From contig CM070619.1 in NCBI GenBank assembly GCA_036346255.1, positions 30,324,342 through 30,388,341 of the forward strand: DNA of 64,000 bases. The letters are read 5' to 3'. The DNA is from Ampelocalamus luodianensis. Its lineage: Eukaryota > Streptophyta > Magnoliopsida > Poales > Poaceae. The notes beneath the pieces were generated by a model. The model did no database searches. It was not told where the DNA came from and saw only the letters and a list, made by a program, of their open reading frames with translations. The position numbers and the translations under genes were made by a program. Below, one piece after another: positions 55,587 to 64,000 of this stretch; position 1 is the stretch's first letter; each line of letters begins with the position of its first letter.

Positions 55587-55899
55587 GGGAATTCTATTGG
55601 GTCCTTCAGGGACTATACAGCATATTCCTATTCCTTACTTAGGAAAATATCAATAGACAAATCAAATTACAATGTGTCAATTAATTAGAAAGTCCTTTGT
55701 TTTCGTCGCAAAAAGAAGAAGAAAGAAAGTCCTTTGTTCAAGATGAGCTCGAAGTGTTGTTTTCCAGCACAGATTCAAACAATTTCCTATCATGAATGGG
55801 TAGGAAATTTATTACTATGTATCTCAAATTAATGATTATCACAATATCTACACAGTTAAAAAAGGTCCATGAGAAATTGTTCAGCCCTCTTCCTGTAGC
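55587..55899. other. Unassigned flank between MITE and LINE
   Basis: AT-rich, no gene or repeat recognised. The duplicated phrase AAAGTCCTTTGTT (55690 and 55727) around an AAGAAGAAAG stretch is the only notable detail. Confidence 0.3.
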
Positions 55900-56692
55900 T
55901 TTTTTTTTATACAGAAAGCAGTAGGAGAGGCGCTTGTTTTCACTATAATGCATCTTTTTTTACTACACTATATAGTATAGATTAAAATAATTACAGCAGG
56001 AAAAAGATTAAAAAAAATGCTGTTACAAGGATTCTACCCAACTACATATTTGCGGTTTAAGCTCATCTTTCACTCTATGCAAGTGTAGAGTGACCTCATC
56101 TATAAAAGCAACTTCCAAGAAAAAATAGATGGATTAACATTCTCGAAGATGTTCTCATTCCTTTGTTTCCAAATATGCCAACATGCTATAATGAAAATGT
56201 CCATGAAGAACTGCATCCCAAAGTGTCTCTTGGTATGATAAATGATAAATCATATCAGTGATGTCCAAATGCTGTCTCCAATGTATTCCAAGCTTCTGTC
56301 AACATATTTGACTAAATTGCATGTAAAGAAAAGATACCTTACTGTTTCTTCGTCTCCAGTGTTGTAGAGCACACATTGTAGATCATTTCTAGTATGATAG
56401 TGTCTTCTCATAAGCAAGTTTTTACTATTCAACCAATCTTTTAACAAGAGAAGTAAAAATCTTTAGCTTTATTACACATCTGCTTTGCCATATCCACTTG
56501 ATGGGAGCCGGCACCACAATTGTCTGAAACTAAAAATTATAGTACTTGCTTGAAGTATAACTGGAACCCCAAATGTATGTCCAAAGATCATTGCTTTCAT
56601 CCTGCATTTGTATTTGTATAGCATCAAGCTCCGCTTGCAATGAACTATATTCATTTGAGAGCGGCAATTGGAACTGTCTATGAGGGTCTCTA
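55900..56692 (-). pseudogene. LINE (L1-type) 3' part: zinc-finger RVT tail
   Basis: Minus strand: LNSKNLLMRRHYHTRNDLQC and VLYNTGDEETVRYLFFTCNL (56430-56320) match the zf-RVT domain at the end of plant L1 ORF2 (C-x2-C ... HLFFxC pattern, partly eroded). It is followed by LHLHRVKDELK-like text near 56050 and the end of the ORF. A short A-run (T at 55900-55908) after GAGAGGCGC is the likely 3' tail. The element is interrupted by LTR D at 56693 and continues at 59069. Confidence 0.7.
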
Positions 56693-59063
56693 TGTAACAC
56701 CCCAGCCTGACAAAGGCCTGGAATGCTACTAAACTAACACTATAACCATTTTAACATTGATATAATTCTCTAAAATCCGACATAACCTCCTTTGTTTAGT
56801 TACTAAACTGGAGGTCCCAACCTTTAAATATAACATAGTTAAATAATCCAACATCCGGCATCAACAAGAGACCACCAAATTTATACTAATCATCACTATA
56901 TCATCCATAGCATGCTAAATAACTACAAGCATAAACAAAAGGACATCCATGATCCTCTAATCAACTCTATTACAAATTATTCCAAGCAGAGAGATTAATC
57001 ATAAAGAATTCTTTAAGTAAGTTTCTGATCTACTAAATTATCATTCTATCAATTCAAATGTGAGTAGTTCGTGCCATTGTGCAACCACTCTAAGTCTTAT
57101 TACTCCCTCCCATGCATGCCGTTCTTGTAAAAGGGTACCTAAAAACACAACAACAACAAGAGTGAGTCCAAAGACTCAGCAAGTACAATAAATGGCAATA
57201 ATAACGTAAACAACTGTAATCATCAACATCCATCTACAGTCTCTATTATAAACATGTCATATGCTTATGCTACGCAAGATGCTCAAGTGCACTTTCTCTT
57301 TCTCTTTCACTTTTGCATTTTACCGGTAATGCAAAGTATGCAACCGTCGCTGCATACCCATACCTGTGCTCGCAAGCGCAGGGACCAATTGCCCAATACT
57401 CCGCAAGTAAAGGGGACCTCAAGCCCACACTCCACAAGTGTGGGGACCATAAACCCATCGTTTTCATGATGGGGACCTCTTTTCAATGCCCACATTCCAC
57501 GAATGTGGGGACCTCAAGCCTGTCATCTACATGACGGGGACCTCGAATATACATAGTCACCACGTGACCAAGCCTCCAATATGACAGCATGATGCACATG
57601 AACAAAACTTTAAACCATCATAAATTTGTTTTCACAACAACATCATACATGAATAAACTTATTCATACTTCCAGCGTTCATCATCGTTTGACATTCATAG
57701 CATTCTAGCATACATCAATAACACATATATTCATAATACTAGCAAACATGACAATCACTCATGAATAACAATTAATCGTATTTCCAGAATTCACCATCCT
57801 TAATCATACATATCACACTATCAACCATGCATAGCTAATACATATCAAAATACTAGCACTCTCTATCAACCATTCATAATTATTCTATCAACCAGAGTAC
57901 TTGCCTTAACCGCGTGAGAACGGAAGATGTGAAGAGGATGCTGCCTCCGGGACCAATCCCCCACCTAAATTCATTTAAAAACATACTAAGACAATAGTGA
58001 AGGACCAAACAAACTATAAAAGTAAGCACGAACTAGAAATAACTCGAAATGCGACCCCGACTCCAAATTCCAAAATGCTAAAATGACCCCTATGGGAACA
58101 GTCATGTTCAAAAATTCGTATCTTTTGGTACAATAGTCCAAATGAGGTGATCTTGGCCTTCATTGAAAGGTTATCAAATTCTCCAACTAAACCTAGTTGG
58201 TGAGCCTTCCTGATTTGGCCAACTACTACCCCTATCAATCCAATTAACAGAACATCGTTTTCACGTCAGGTTTTTTGGATAGTACACTAAAACTATCATA
58301 ACTTTTTTTCTCGTTTGTCCAAACTTCACGTTCTTGAGCTTCCCTGAAAGCTACGACAAATATCTACAAATTTCGTTATATTAAGCTCCTCAGATTATCC
58401 CTTTAACAGATCGAACGAGACAGATTCACGAAACCCGTCGAGACACCGATAGATTCGCGAGCAACAGTCCACCAATTAATTCATAACTTCGCTACAGAGG
58501 TTCAAATTTTGCGATCTAATACTTCATCGAAAGCTAACGACGTCCTCTACAATTCTTTAGGAGAAGTCCAGAGCTGAACGGCCCGCAACTAAAACAAAAC
58601 GACGATCTAACACGAACTGTCCTGAAGAAACAGAAATACCGATATTGCCAAATCGCGAAACTATACAACTAATCGAACGGGATCATGGGTTACCCTTGGA
58701 GAACGAGATGACGAACGCGGAAACCCAGCGAGGCTCCTTCCTTTCCTTCCTATTTTCCTTCTCCCCTTCTTCTTCCTTTCTTCTTCTTCCTTCCTCTCCT
58801 TCCTTTCTCCTCTTGGTATGGCAATAGGAAAACGGATTACTACAGTACCCAAATTGCTACAGTGCGGCAGCGCTACAGTACATGGGCGAAGTTACTGTAG
58901 CAACCCTAGGGTTTGGTCTCCCCTCCCTCTTAAGTTGGGCTCCTCCACTTAGGCTATGGGCCGGCGGCCCACTACTCTCCTTAACTAACTAAATTCTGAA
59001 ATTTCACTCTTAAATACCTCTTCTAATTCCTCAATTATTTATTTAACTAAATGGGGTATTACA
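56693..59063 (-). mobile_element. Solo LTR, family D
   Basis: 2,371 bases, TGTAACACCCC...GGGGTATTACA in plus reading, flanked by CTCTA on both sides (56688-56692 and 59064-59068), inserted in the LINE. Orientation minus is inferred from homology of layout with the C LTR (AGTCCAAAGACTCAGCAAGT, hairpin array, CT-rich block, GGGCCGCCGGCCC U3). No internal region: a solo LTR. The first 400 bases match 1140-1549 in inverse. Confidence 0.85.
57311..57568 (-). other. Array of short hairpins in LTR D
   Basis: Consecutive inverted repeats, each of different sequence: TTTGCATT/AATGCAAA (57312-57335), TATGCA/TGCATA (57337-57356), a CCTGTGC/GCGCAGG-like one (57363-57383), CCCACACT/AGTGTGGG (57424-57444), CCCATC/GATGGG (57454-57473), CCCACATT/AATGTGGG (57489-57509), CCTGTCAT/ATGACGGG (57519-57538, one G-T), GTCAC/GTGAC (57556-57568). 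Most are followed by GGGGACC. Stems differ but stay self-complementary. Confidence 0.65.
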
Positions 59064-59068
59064 CTCTA

Positions 59069-59870
59069 TCCTCGAGAAAGGCTTCAACTGAAATGTTTGG
59101 ATTTGAGGCATATGAGAACAGTCATGGATACTTATAGCAAAAGACATCCCTTCCATAAGTCCTTCCATAAAAGAACTGTCTCGTGAACCCAATTGAGCTA
59201 CGACAACCCCTCTATAGTCAGTGACCAACCTCATGATATCTCTCCACCAGAAAGAGCCACAATCTACAACCATATGAGTAGCTCGATTAGCGTAAGACTT
59301 GCTCCAAATTAAATTCACCCAAGGCACATCTTGCTTGTTATATAATTTGTTTAGATGCTTGAGTAGGAGGGCTTTATTTTGAGTTTATAGGTTAATCACT
59401 CCCAGATCACCTTTTTCCTTTGGTTTACATACCGTTTCCCAAGAAGCTAGAGATTTACACCTTGCTTGAAGATCATTGGATCCACGCCAGAGACAATGCA
59501 TGCTTCCTTGCTCTGTCATATGATGAATTACTGCCTTTGGGAGCTTAAGGATGCACATATAATAAGTTGGCACAAGGGAAAAGGTAGTTTTGACCATAGT
59601 AAACCACCCTCCATATGACAAAAAAGTAGCATTGCTTGACAATCTCCGGTCAATTCTATAAACCTGAGGTGAAAAATCTTGTACTGTAGGCTTGGTGGTG
59701 CCTATTGGTAGTCCGAGATAGGTGAAGGGCATTTTCCAAATGGTGCAACCAAACAGTCCAGCAAGTGTAGCAATTTTTTCTTCTATAACATTAATCAGGA
59801 TCATTGAAGGTTTGCGAAAATTTACCCTTAATCGGTAAAAGATCAAGAATCTTAAAAACCATAAAGAACT
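59069..59870 (-). pseudogene. LINE (L1-type) ORF2 part: RT C-terminal region
   Basis: The minus-strand frame 59846-59385 reads YRLRVNFRKPSMILINV, AGLFGCTIWKMPFTYLGLPI and GGWFTMVKTTFSLVPTYYM, the RT thumb region of plant L1 elements (normally GLxINxxKS, CxxGxxPFTYLGLPxG). Frame 59327-59043: LPWVNLIWSKSYAN-like MPWVNLIWSKSYANRA and GSFWWRDIMRLV, the connection downstream. The 5' part (endonuclease, YxDD) is absent: 5'-truncated near 59870. It continues at 56692 after LTR D. Confidence 0.8.
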
Positions 59871-60247
59871 CAGGCAATATATATTATCTTATTATTCCCC
59901 TAACTAAACTCACAGCTCACATATATTTTGTTGTTGGTAATTAAATCACTCATAAGAAACATGAATTTGGTAACAATGACCTCCTCTTTCTGATTTTTCT
60001 TGATGTTTGCCATATGAAATGCACATCATTGTGTGTTAATCTAATTTTTTGTCCCCGTGGAATTTACAAATAATTTCGAGTAAGGTTTAAGGAGGTGATA
60101 TTTTCGATTTTCCATGCTTCTATGTCAATCACATTTCCCAATGGCTATAATATAAACAACATCACATTAAGAAACCTCTGTATACAACTTCCCCAATGCA
60201 CACTTCAAAAGTATTTGTGTGCTGATATGCACATGAGATGTACGTTG
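59871..60247. other. Unassigned flank between LINE and A' solo LTR
   Basis: AT-rich, no gene. It may be the body of the Helitron whose 3' end lies at 61577, since the A' LTR inserted between them (CGTTG duplication). No Helitron 5' terminus identified. Confidence 0.3.
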
Positions 60248-61477
60248 TGATAAGGGGAGGCCCGATCTTCTCAGTGAGGAACCGTGGATAGTTGATGCGA
60301 AGTAGACGATGTCGCTAGCTGAACACTCGCGCCAATGCACGAACCCTCAACTCTTCGGAATACGCCCAAAACACACCGGGTTGTTGTTCGTCGCGAGACC
60401 ACGAGCAATGAACGCCAAGTCCCAATTCCCAATGGAGCGACGGCTTGACCTTGGATTGCGAACAAAACAAATGGATCGCCTAATTCTCTCTCAAAGTCCT
60501 CGCATGAACTCTGGTGTCGAAAGAACAAGCAATAGCTATGTTTCAATCTTATGCATAAACTGGTCTACCTCTATGGTGCGGTCATGGGGGGTTTATATAG
60601 CCTCCCACGCAAGTACAAAACTCGGATGAACAGTAACCGAGTGCTACAGTAATCCGAGTCCGACACTATTCACGCTACAGTAATCCGAGTCCGATTACTG
60701 TTCACGTGAACAGTAATCCGATTCAAAAAACGTCCTACTTTAATTTGGAAATTTAAACTAGTCTCCCTCTCGGTTTCCCTTGTATTGTGAGCTTTCCTTC
60801 TCTTAGCTTGCGCGAATTTGTTCGATGCACTTGATGCTTCTTTTGATGCCAATATAACCCTTGTTGCCATGTCACCATATGTCTTTCTTGACCGCCCGCA
60901 TGTGCTAGGGTTTTATCCTGAGAGCACGTTCCCTCTCGTTGGCCACATGGGTTTCTTCTCCCTTGTTGGCCGCATGTGTTTCGCCTCTATGAATTTGTTC
61001 CGGCCTCCTCTCCTCCCTCTCGGTTCCAAAGTCTTTAAATTTGTCAAACCCGAGAATGCACTAAGTATTGCTTTAGGTAGTAACCAATTCTCATTGGCAA
61101 CAAAGGAAATTCATTAAGAAACAAATGCACTGTTGTTTGAGAAGTTTAGCTCACCTTCACGAATAACCTCATAAGTAGTAGGATATCCTCATCATCCTCC
61201 CTTTCTTCAAAAAAGCCGTCCTCGGCTTTTGATAACTGAAGATGTGCTAGAAAAAATACAACGTATATGCATGGTATATATATTTGTCATCCAAACTCCT
61301 TTAAACAGCACATGATGATTTGTTGAAAGTGTAATAAACAAAAAGAACAACGTATATACGTGGTATATGTATGCATCAATTGTTGTGACATTCTCGTTGT
61401 TTCGCACAAAATAATTAGGATCATAGCAGCCATAGGATGTATTTGATATATACATTGCGATACTTTCATTCACATCA
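60248..61477 (-). mobile_element. Solo LTR, A' type
   Basis: 1,230 bases between CGTTG (60243-60247) and CGTTG (61478-61482). Minus strand starts TGATGTGAATGAAAGTATC and ends CTTATCA. It proves the A' LTR limits independently of element 34780. It contains the inner PPT-like module (AAGAAAGGGAGGA then TGATGAGGATATCC, about 61200-61175), the G-box palindrome 60693-60718 and the TATA box near 60598. The frame 61473-61207 is the LTR-encoded tail (ISNTSYGCYDPNYFVRNNEN). Confidence 0.9.
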
Positions 61478-61547
61478 CGTTGCCTTACTGAATCACATTA
61501 ATCAAACCACTTGACACTGATATTCGAGTAAAAAAAAGAACAATCAG

Positions 61548-61577
61548 CCCCGCAACAACGTGCGGGGGTACAACTAG
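61548..61577 (+). mobile_element. Helitron-like 3' terminus
   Basis: Stem CCCCGCA, loop ACAACG, stem TGCGGGG (61548-61567), nine bases later CTAG at 61574-61577 followed by T. Helitrons end with a short GC hairpin 10-12 bases before CTRR and insert before T. The body would be 61483-61547 plus sequence left of 60248. No 5' TC terminus found, so the size is unknown. Confidence 0.55.
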
Positions 61578-62009
61578 TTATCAACGGTTGGATGATACGT
61601 TGAAACCAATTTCATGGCATTGGCAGCCGGCCCACAATGAAAGCTCTCTCAACTATCTTGTATTCTTTTTCGATTTTCCGTCTGCTTATATGCAGTAAAT
61701 CCTCATCGGCAAGGTGACTCTTGACTTCTTGAGATCAGAGGCTGCGCGCTTGAGTATTAATTGGTCTAAGGTAAAAAAAAGAAGTGCCATTACATGTATG
61801 CACCTAGTCGCCAGAAGTTCCAATTACGCTACATTCTCCTAAAATTCTTTCGATCTTGTATTTCAAAAGGACCAAGGAGAAATAAATTTGGATAATGTTT
61901 TATTTAAGGAAAAGTAATTCATTAAAACTCAAAAGATGTATGAATTGAAAATTAACATCAAAAGTGGGGTTAACAACTGGGGTTTGAGTCCACATATCAA
62001 TGATATATA
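61578..62009. other. Unassigned intergenic sequence
   Basis: AT-rich; no gene, terminal repeat or RNA recognised. ATATA at 62005-62009 could be the left target duplication of the LTR that follows. Confidence 0.3.
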
Positions 62010-62119
62010 TGTTAGAATATGACTCCTTTATATTTCCTTGTCGGTATACGGCAACCCTTTGTACTCCCTATATATATTGCCCATTACGCCTCTTGAATAT
62101 AAACACAATATTCATAGCA
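62010..62119 (+). repeat. Short LTR, Ty1/copia-like (110 bp)
   Basis: TGTTAGAATATGACTCC at 62010, TATATATATT near 62068, ends TTCATAGCA at 62119, directly before a primer site. TGTTAG starts and a very short LTR are typical of some copia, TRIM or SMART elements. No 3' LTR in the window. Confidence 0.55.
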
Positions 62120-62131
62120 TGGTATCAGAGC
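62120..62131 (+). promoter_or_regulatory. Primer binding site
   Basis: TGGTATCAGAGC, a perfect initiator-methionine tRNA complement directly following the 110-bp LTR end. This is the only fully canonical primer site in the window. Confidence 0.85.
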
Positions 62132-62362
62132 TAGGGCTCTAACCTAGCTCTTCCATCGATCGCCGCCTCGACTCAACGTTGCATCCACATCGCCACGACG
62201 CCGCCGATGCGACTCTTGCCAATATACCGCCTCGAACACGTCGCTGGTCTCTCAAGCCGCCACCGCTATATGACTCGCAGTCGACCTCAATCGGGCCGCC
62301 ATTGATTCCGGTGACCTTGCTCGGGCCACTATCGCCTTTGCTCGCCGCCGCCACCCGCCTTA
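62132..62362 (+). other. Start of internal region of the short-LTR element (truncated)
   Basis: GC-rich sequence after the primer site; no ATG-led frame with a gag motif. It is cut at about 62363 by the E-related LTR. It could be the beginning of a copia gag or the insert of a non-autonomous element. Confidence 0.4.
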
Positions 62363-64000
62363 TGCGGGAACCTAAGTTTCCCCACCCCAATTAATTTTCA
62401 AATTTCAGTAAAAATTAAAATTTATGAATTTTTGTGGAATTTTCTGAAATTTTAAAAGCTTTTTATAATTAATTTAAAGTCAAAACAAATATATTTGCAA
62501 AATTAAAAGCCAACATAAAGTTGGAAATAATTTTATTAAGTCCAAAATAAGTATGGAAATTTCTGTGATTTTTTTCATAATTTTTGGAGTCAGTCTACTA
62601 TTTTCTAAAGCCTAAATGAATTATCAGAATTGAATCAATTGCAAAATCAAAAGAAAATCAAAACTTGGCTTTGGGCCGAAACCCAAAGGCATCGGCCCAA
62701 AACCTCCTCCCACGCGCGGCCCAATCGGCCCACATCTTCGCACCCGCGCACCCCTCTCCATCCACCGTTGAATCAAAATCCAACGCACACGCCGCACACA
62801 CGCGCCCCCAACCCATCTCCACCGCTGGATCTTGAACCAACAGTCAGGATATTTTGTAACCTCCGCATAGTCCGAATAACATAACCAATGTGAGTCGTGC
62901 GATCTTAATCTAACGGCCAGAATCACCCACCTTCTTCCACGTCGCCCTAATGATCGTGACCGTTGGATTAAAATCCAACGGCCCGTGTTCTTTCTTCCTC
63001 CTCTCCTTCTTCTCCGAGTCGCTCGCGCAACTGCCGCCATGACCGAGTCGGGGAAGCTCCGTTTTTGTCGGCCGTTCCTCCCTCTCTCTTCTCATAGTCG
63101 TGCGCAACTGCTTCCGCGCCTCCAACCGCCCCACTCCCCACCTTCTTCCCTCTTCTCTGCGCGGTTTTACCCACGAACGCCGAAACCGCCGCCGCACGCC
63201 CCCACCTCCTCCACGCCGCCCCGTACCCTCTCGACGCCTATAAAAGCCAGCCCAGGAGCCTCTCATCACACCGATCCTACCTCCAACATCCACATTCCCT
63301 GTCTCACTGTGAGATCGCCGGAATTGGAGTTTTTGTCACCGCCGTTTACGCCGTCGCCGCCGACGCCGTGTCCTCGCCACCACCACCATCAGCTTCGCCA
63401 TCTCGTCGCGATCCTGTTGCGCGCACCCACTCCACCGAAAGATCGCTGGAACCCCTATATCGTCGACGACCGTACCTTCGCCGCCGCCTTCGTCCACGTC
63501 GCCGGCCACCGCCTCACTCTTTCCAGTCGCTGAGGTGAGCATCGTGATCACTACCCTCTCCTCTCTCTACTGGTGCACTCGCCGGACTCGCCTCGCGACC
63601 TGTGCGGCGACCATCGGTCCCGCGCGGTCTTTGCCGCCGCCGACGTGGCAGTGCCACCTAGGTGCCATCTCACCGCCCCTGTTGGCGTGGCACGCGCGTG
63701 TCATCCACCTGGCGCACAGTCAGCACCCACGCACGCACTGGGGTGGCAGTCCAGCTCCACTCCAAAACCAAAAGCACGTGGATCGAGTCTATGACAAGTG
63801 GGGCCCACTGTCAGAATTTGTTTTTAAATCTTTTAAATTCGAAAATTCTGTTGCTGGCGTCAGCATTGCGCAATAAATAGCTTTTTTAGTAGAAAAATAA
63901 TTCGGGAAATCCAATTAAATTTTAGATTTAGGTTTAAAACTTCTAAAATTCATAACTTTTGCATATGAACTCCAAATTGGGTGTTTCAAATTGCAAGATT
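62363..64000 (+). mobile_element. LTR related to family E, right part outside window
   Basis: Probable start TGCGGGAACC at 62363 (uncertain). AT-rich U3 with AAATTTCTGTGATTTTTTTCATAA-like text matching the reverse complement of about 780-850, a GGGCCGAAACCC block matching about 690-705, and TATAAAAG at 63239-63246 followed by GC-rich, proline-coding text. Frame 62985-63533 (182 codons) is low-complexity Pro/His/Ser/Arg, probably U5 rather than a gene. It runs off the edge. Confidence 0.6.
63239..63246 (+). promoter_or_regulatory. TATA box of the right-edge LTR
   Basis: TATAAAAG preceded by CGACGCC and followed ~30 bases later by CATCACACC, a plausible transcription start. It corresponds in position to the TATA-like box at 126-134 in the left copy. 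Confidence 0.5.

Noticed and set aside
57311..57568. tRNA or snoRNA cluster
   Set aside because: Stems are isolated hairpins without cloverleaf, C/D or H/ACA boxes, and they lie inside an LTR.
62985..63533. 182-codon ORF as a host gene
   Set aside because: Proline/serine/arginine low complexity in the GC-rich part of an LTR, with overlapping frames on the other strand and no domain.
1..64000. Inverted E-type LTRs at both edges as ends of one giant transposon
   Set aside because: The two copies are diverged, each runs off the window, and independent gypsy insertions explain them. There is no matching target duplication.

Overview
This window is plant nuclear DNA made almost entirely of nested transposable elements; I found no host gene, rRNA, tRNA or satellite array that I can support. 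The elements are Ty3/gypsy chromoviruses of grass type (CRM/centromeric-retrotransposon-like and Tekay/Del-like), an L1-type LINE, a MITE, a Helitron tail and a Ty1/copia-like LTR. This points to heterochromatin of a grass (Poaceae), perhaps near a centromere. An Oryza-like genome is my best guess, at low confidence.

Layout. 1-1139 is an LTR (family E, minus strand) that enters from outside the window. It abuts 1140-1549, the end of a family-D LTR, followed by about 1.3 kb of non-coding retroelement leader and 0.6 kb unassigned. From 3461 runs element C, a minus-strand, largely non-coding Tekay derivative: 3' LTR 3461-6086, internal 6087-9765, 5' LTR from 9766. That 5' LTR is split at 10854 by element B and resumes at 52507. 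B (10855-52501, target duplication AAACA) is a minus-strand Tekay-like chromovirus with LTRs of about 4.4 kb, an extra ORF before gag, gag, pol and a chromodomain.

B itself carries four insertions of CRM-type elements: a solo LTR in its 3' LTR (14216-15243, GGGTG); a full-length copy in integrase (A1, 17140-24903, AAAGG); an internally deleted copy in reverse transcriptase (A2, 26685-33280, AATAC); and, in gag, a rearranged complex (34780-46230). The complex joins the 3' end of a long-LTR relative (A') to a chimera of two CRM copies (X and Y), and some B gag sequence is missing.

From 53006 to the end: a truncated A' LTR; 1.3 kb unassigned that holds five ~29-bp palindromic repeats; a 310-bp MITE; a minus-strand LINE split by a solo D LTR (56693-59063, CTCTA); a solo A' LTR (60248-61477, CGTTG); a Helitron-like 3' terminus; a 110-bp copia-like LTR with primer site; and an LTR related to family E running off the right edge on the plus strand.

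The order of events read from nesting is: C inserts, B inserts into C's LTR, CRM and A' elements insert into B and C, then recombination and deletion. All reading frames of the CRM elements are broken by many short indels. These indels cluster at CAG/CTG trinucleotides, so part of the apparent decay may be sequencing error at methylated CHG sites. The most interesting items are the duplicated polypurine-tract/LTR-start module inside the A' LTR, the X/Y chimera with templated filler at its junction, and an array of short hairpins with changing but self-complementary stems in the D and C LTRs.
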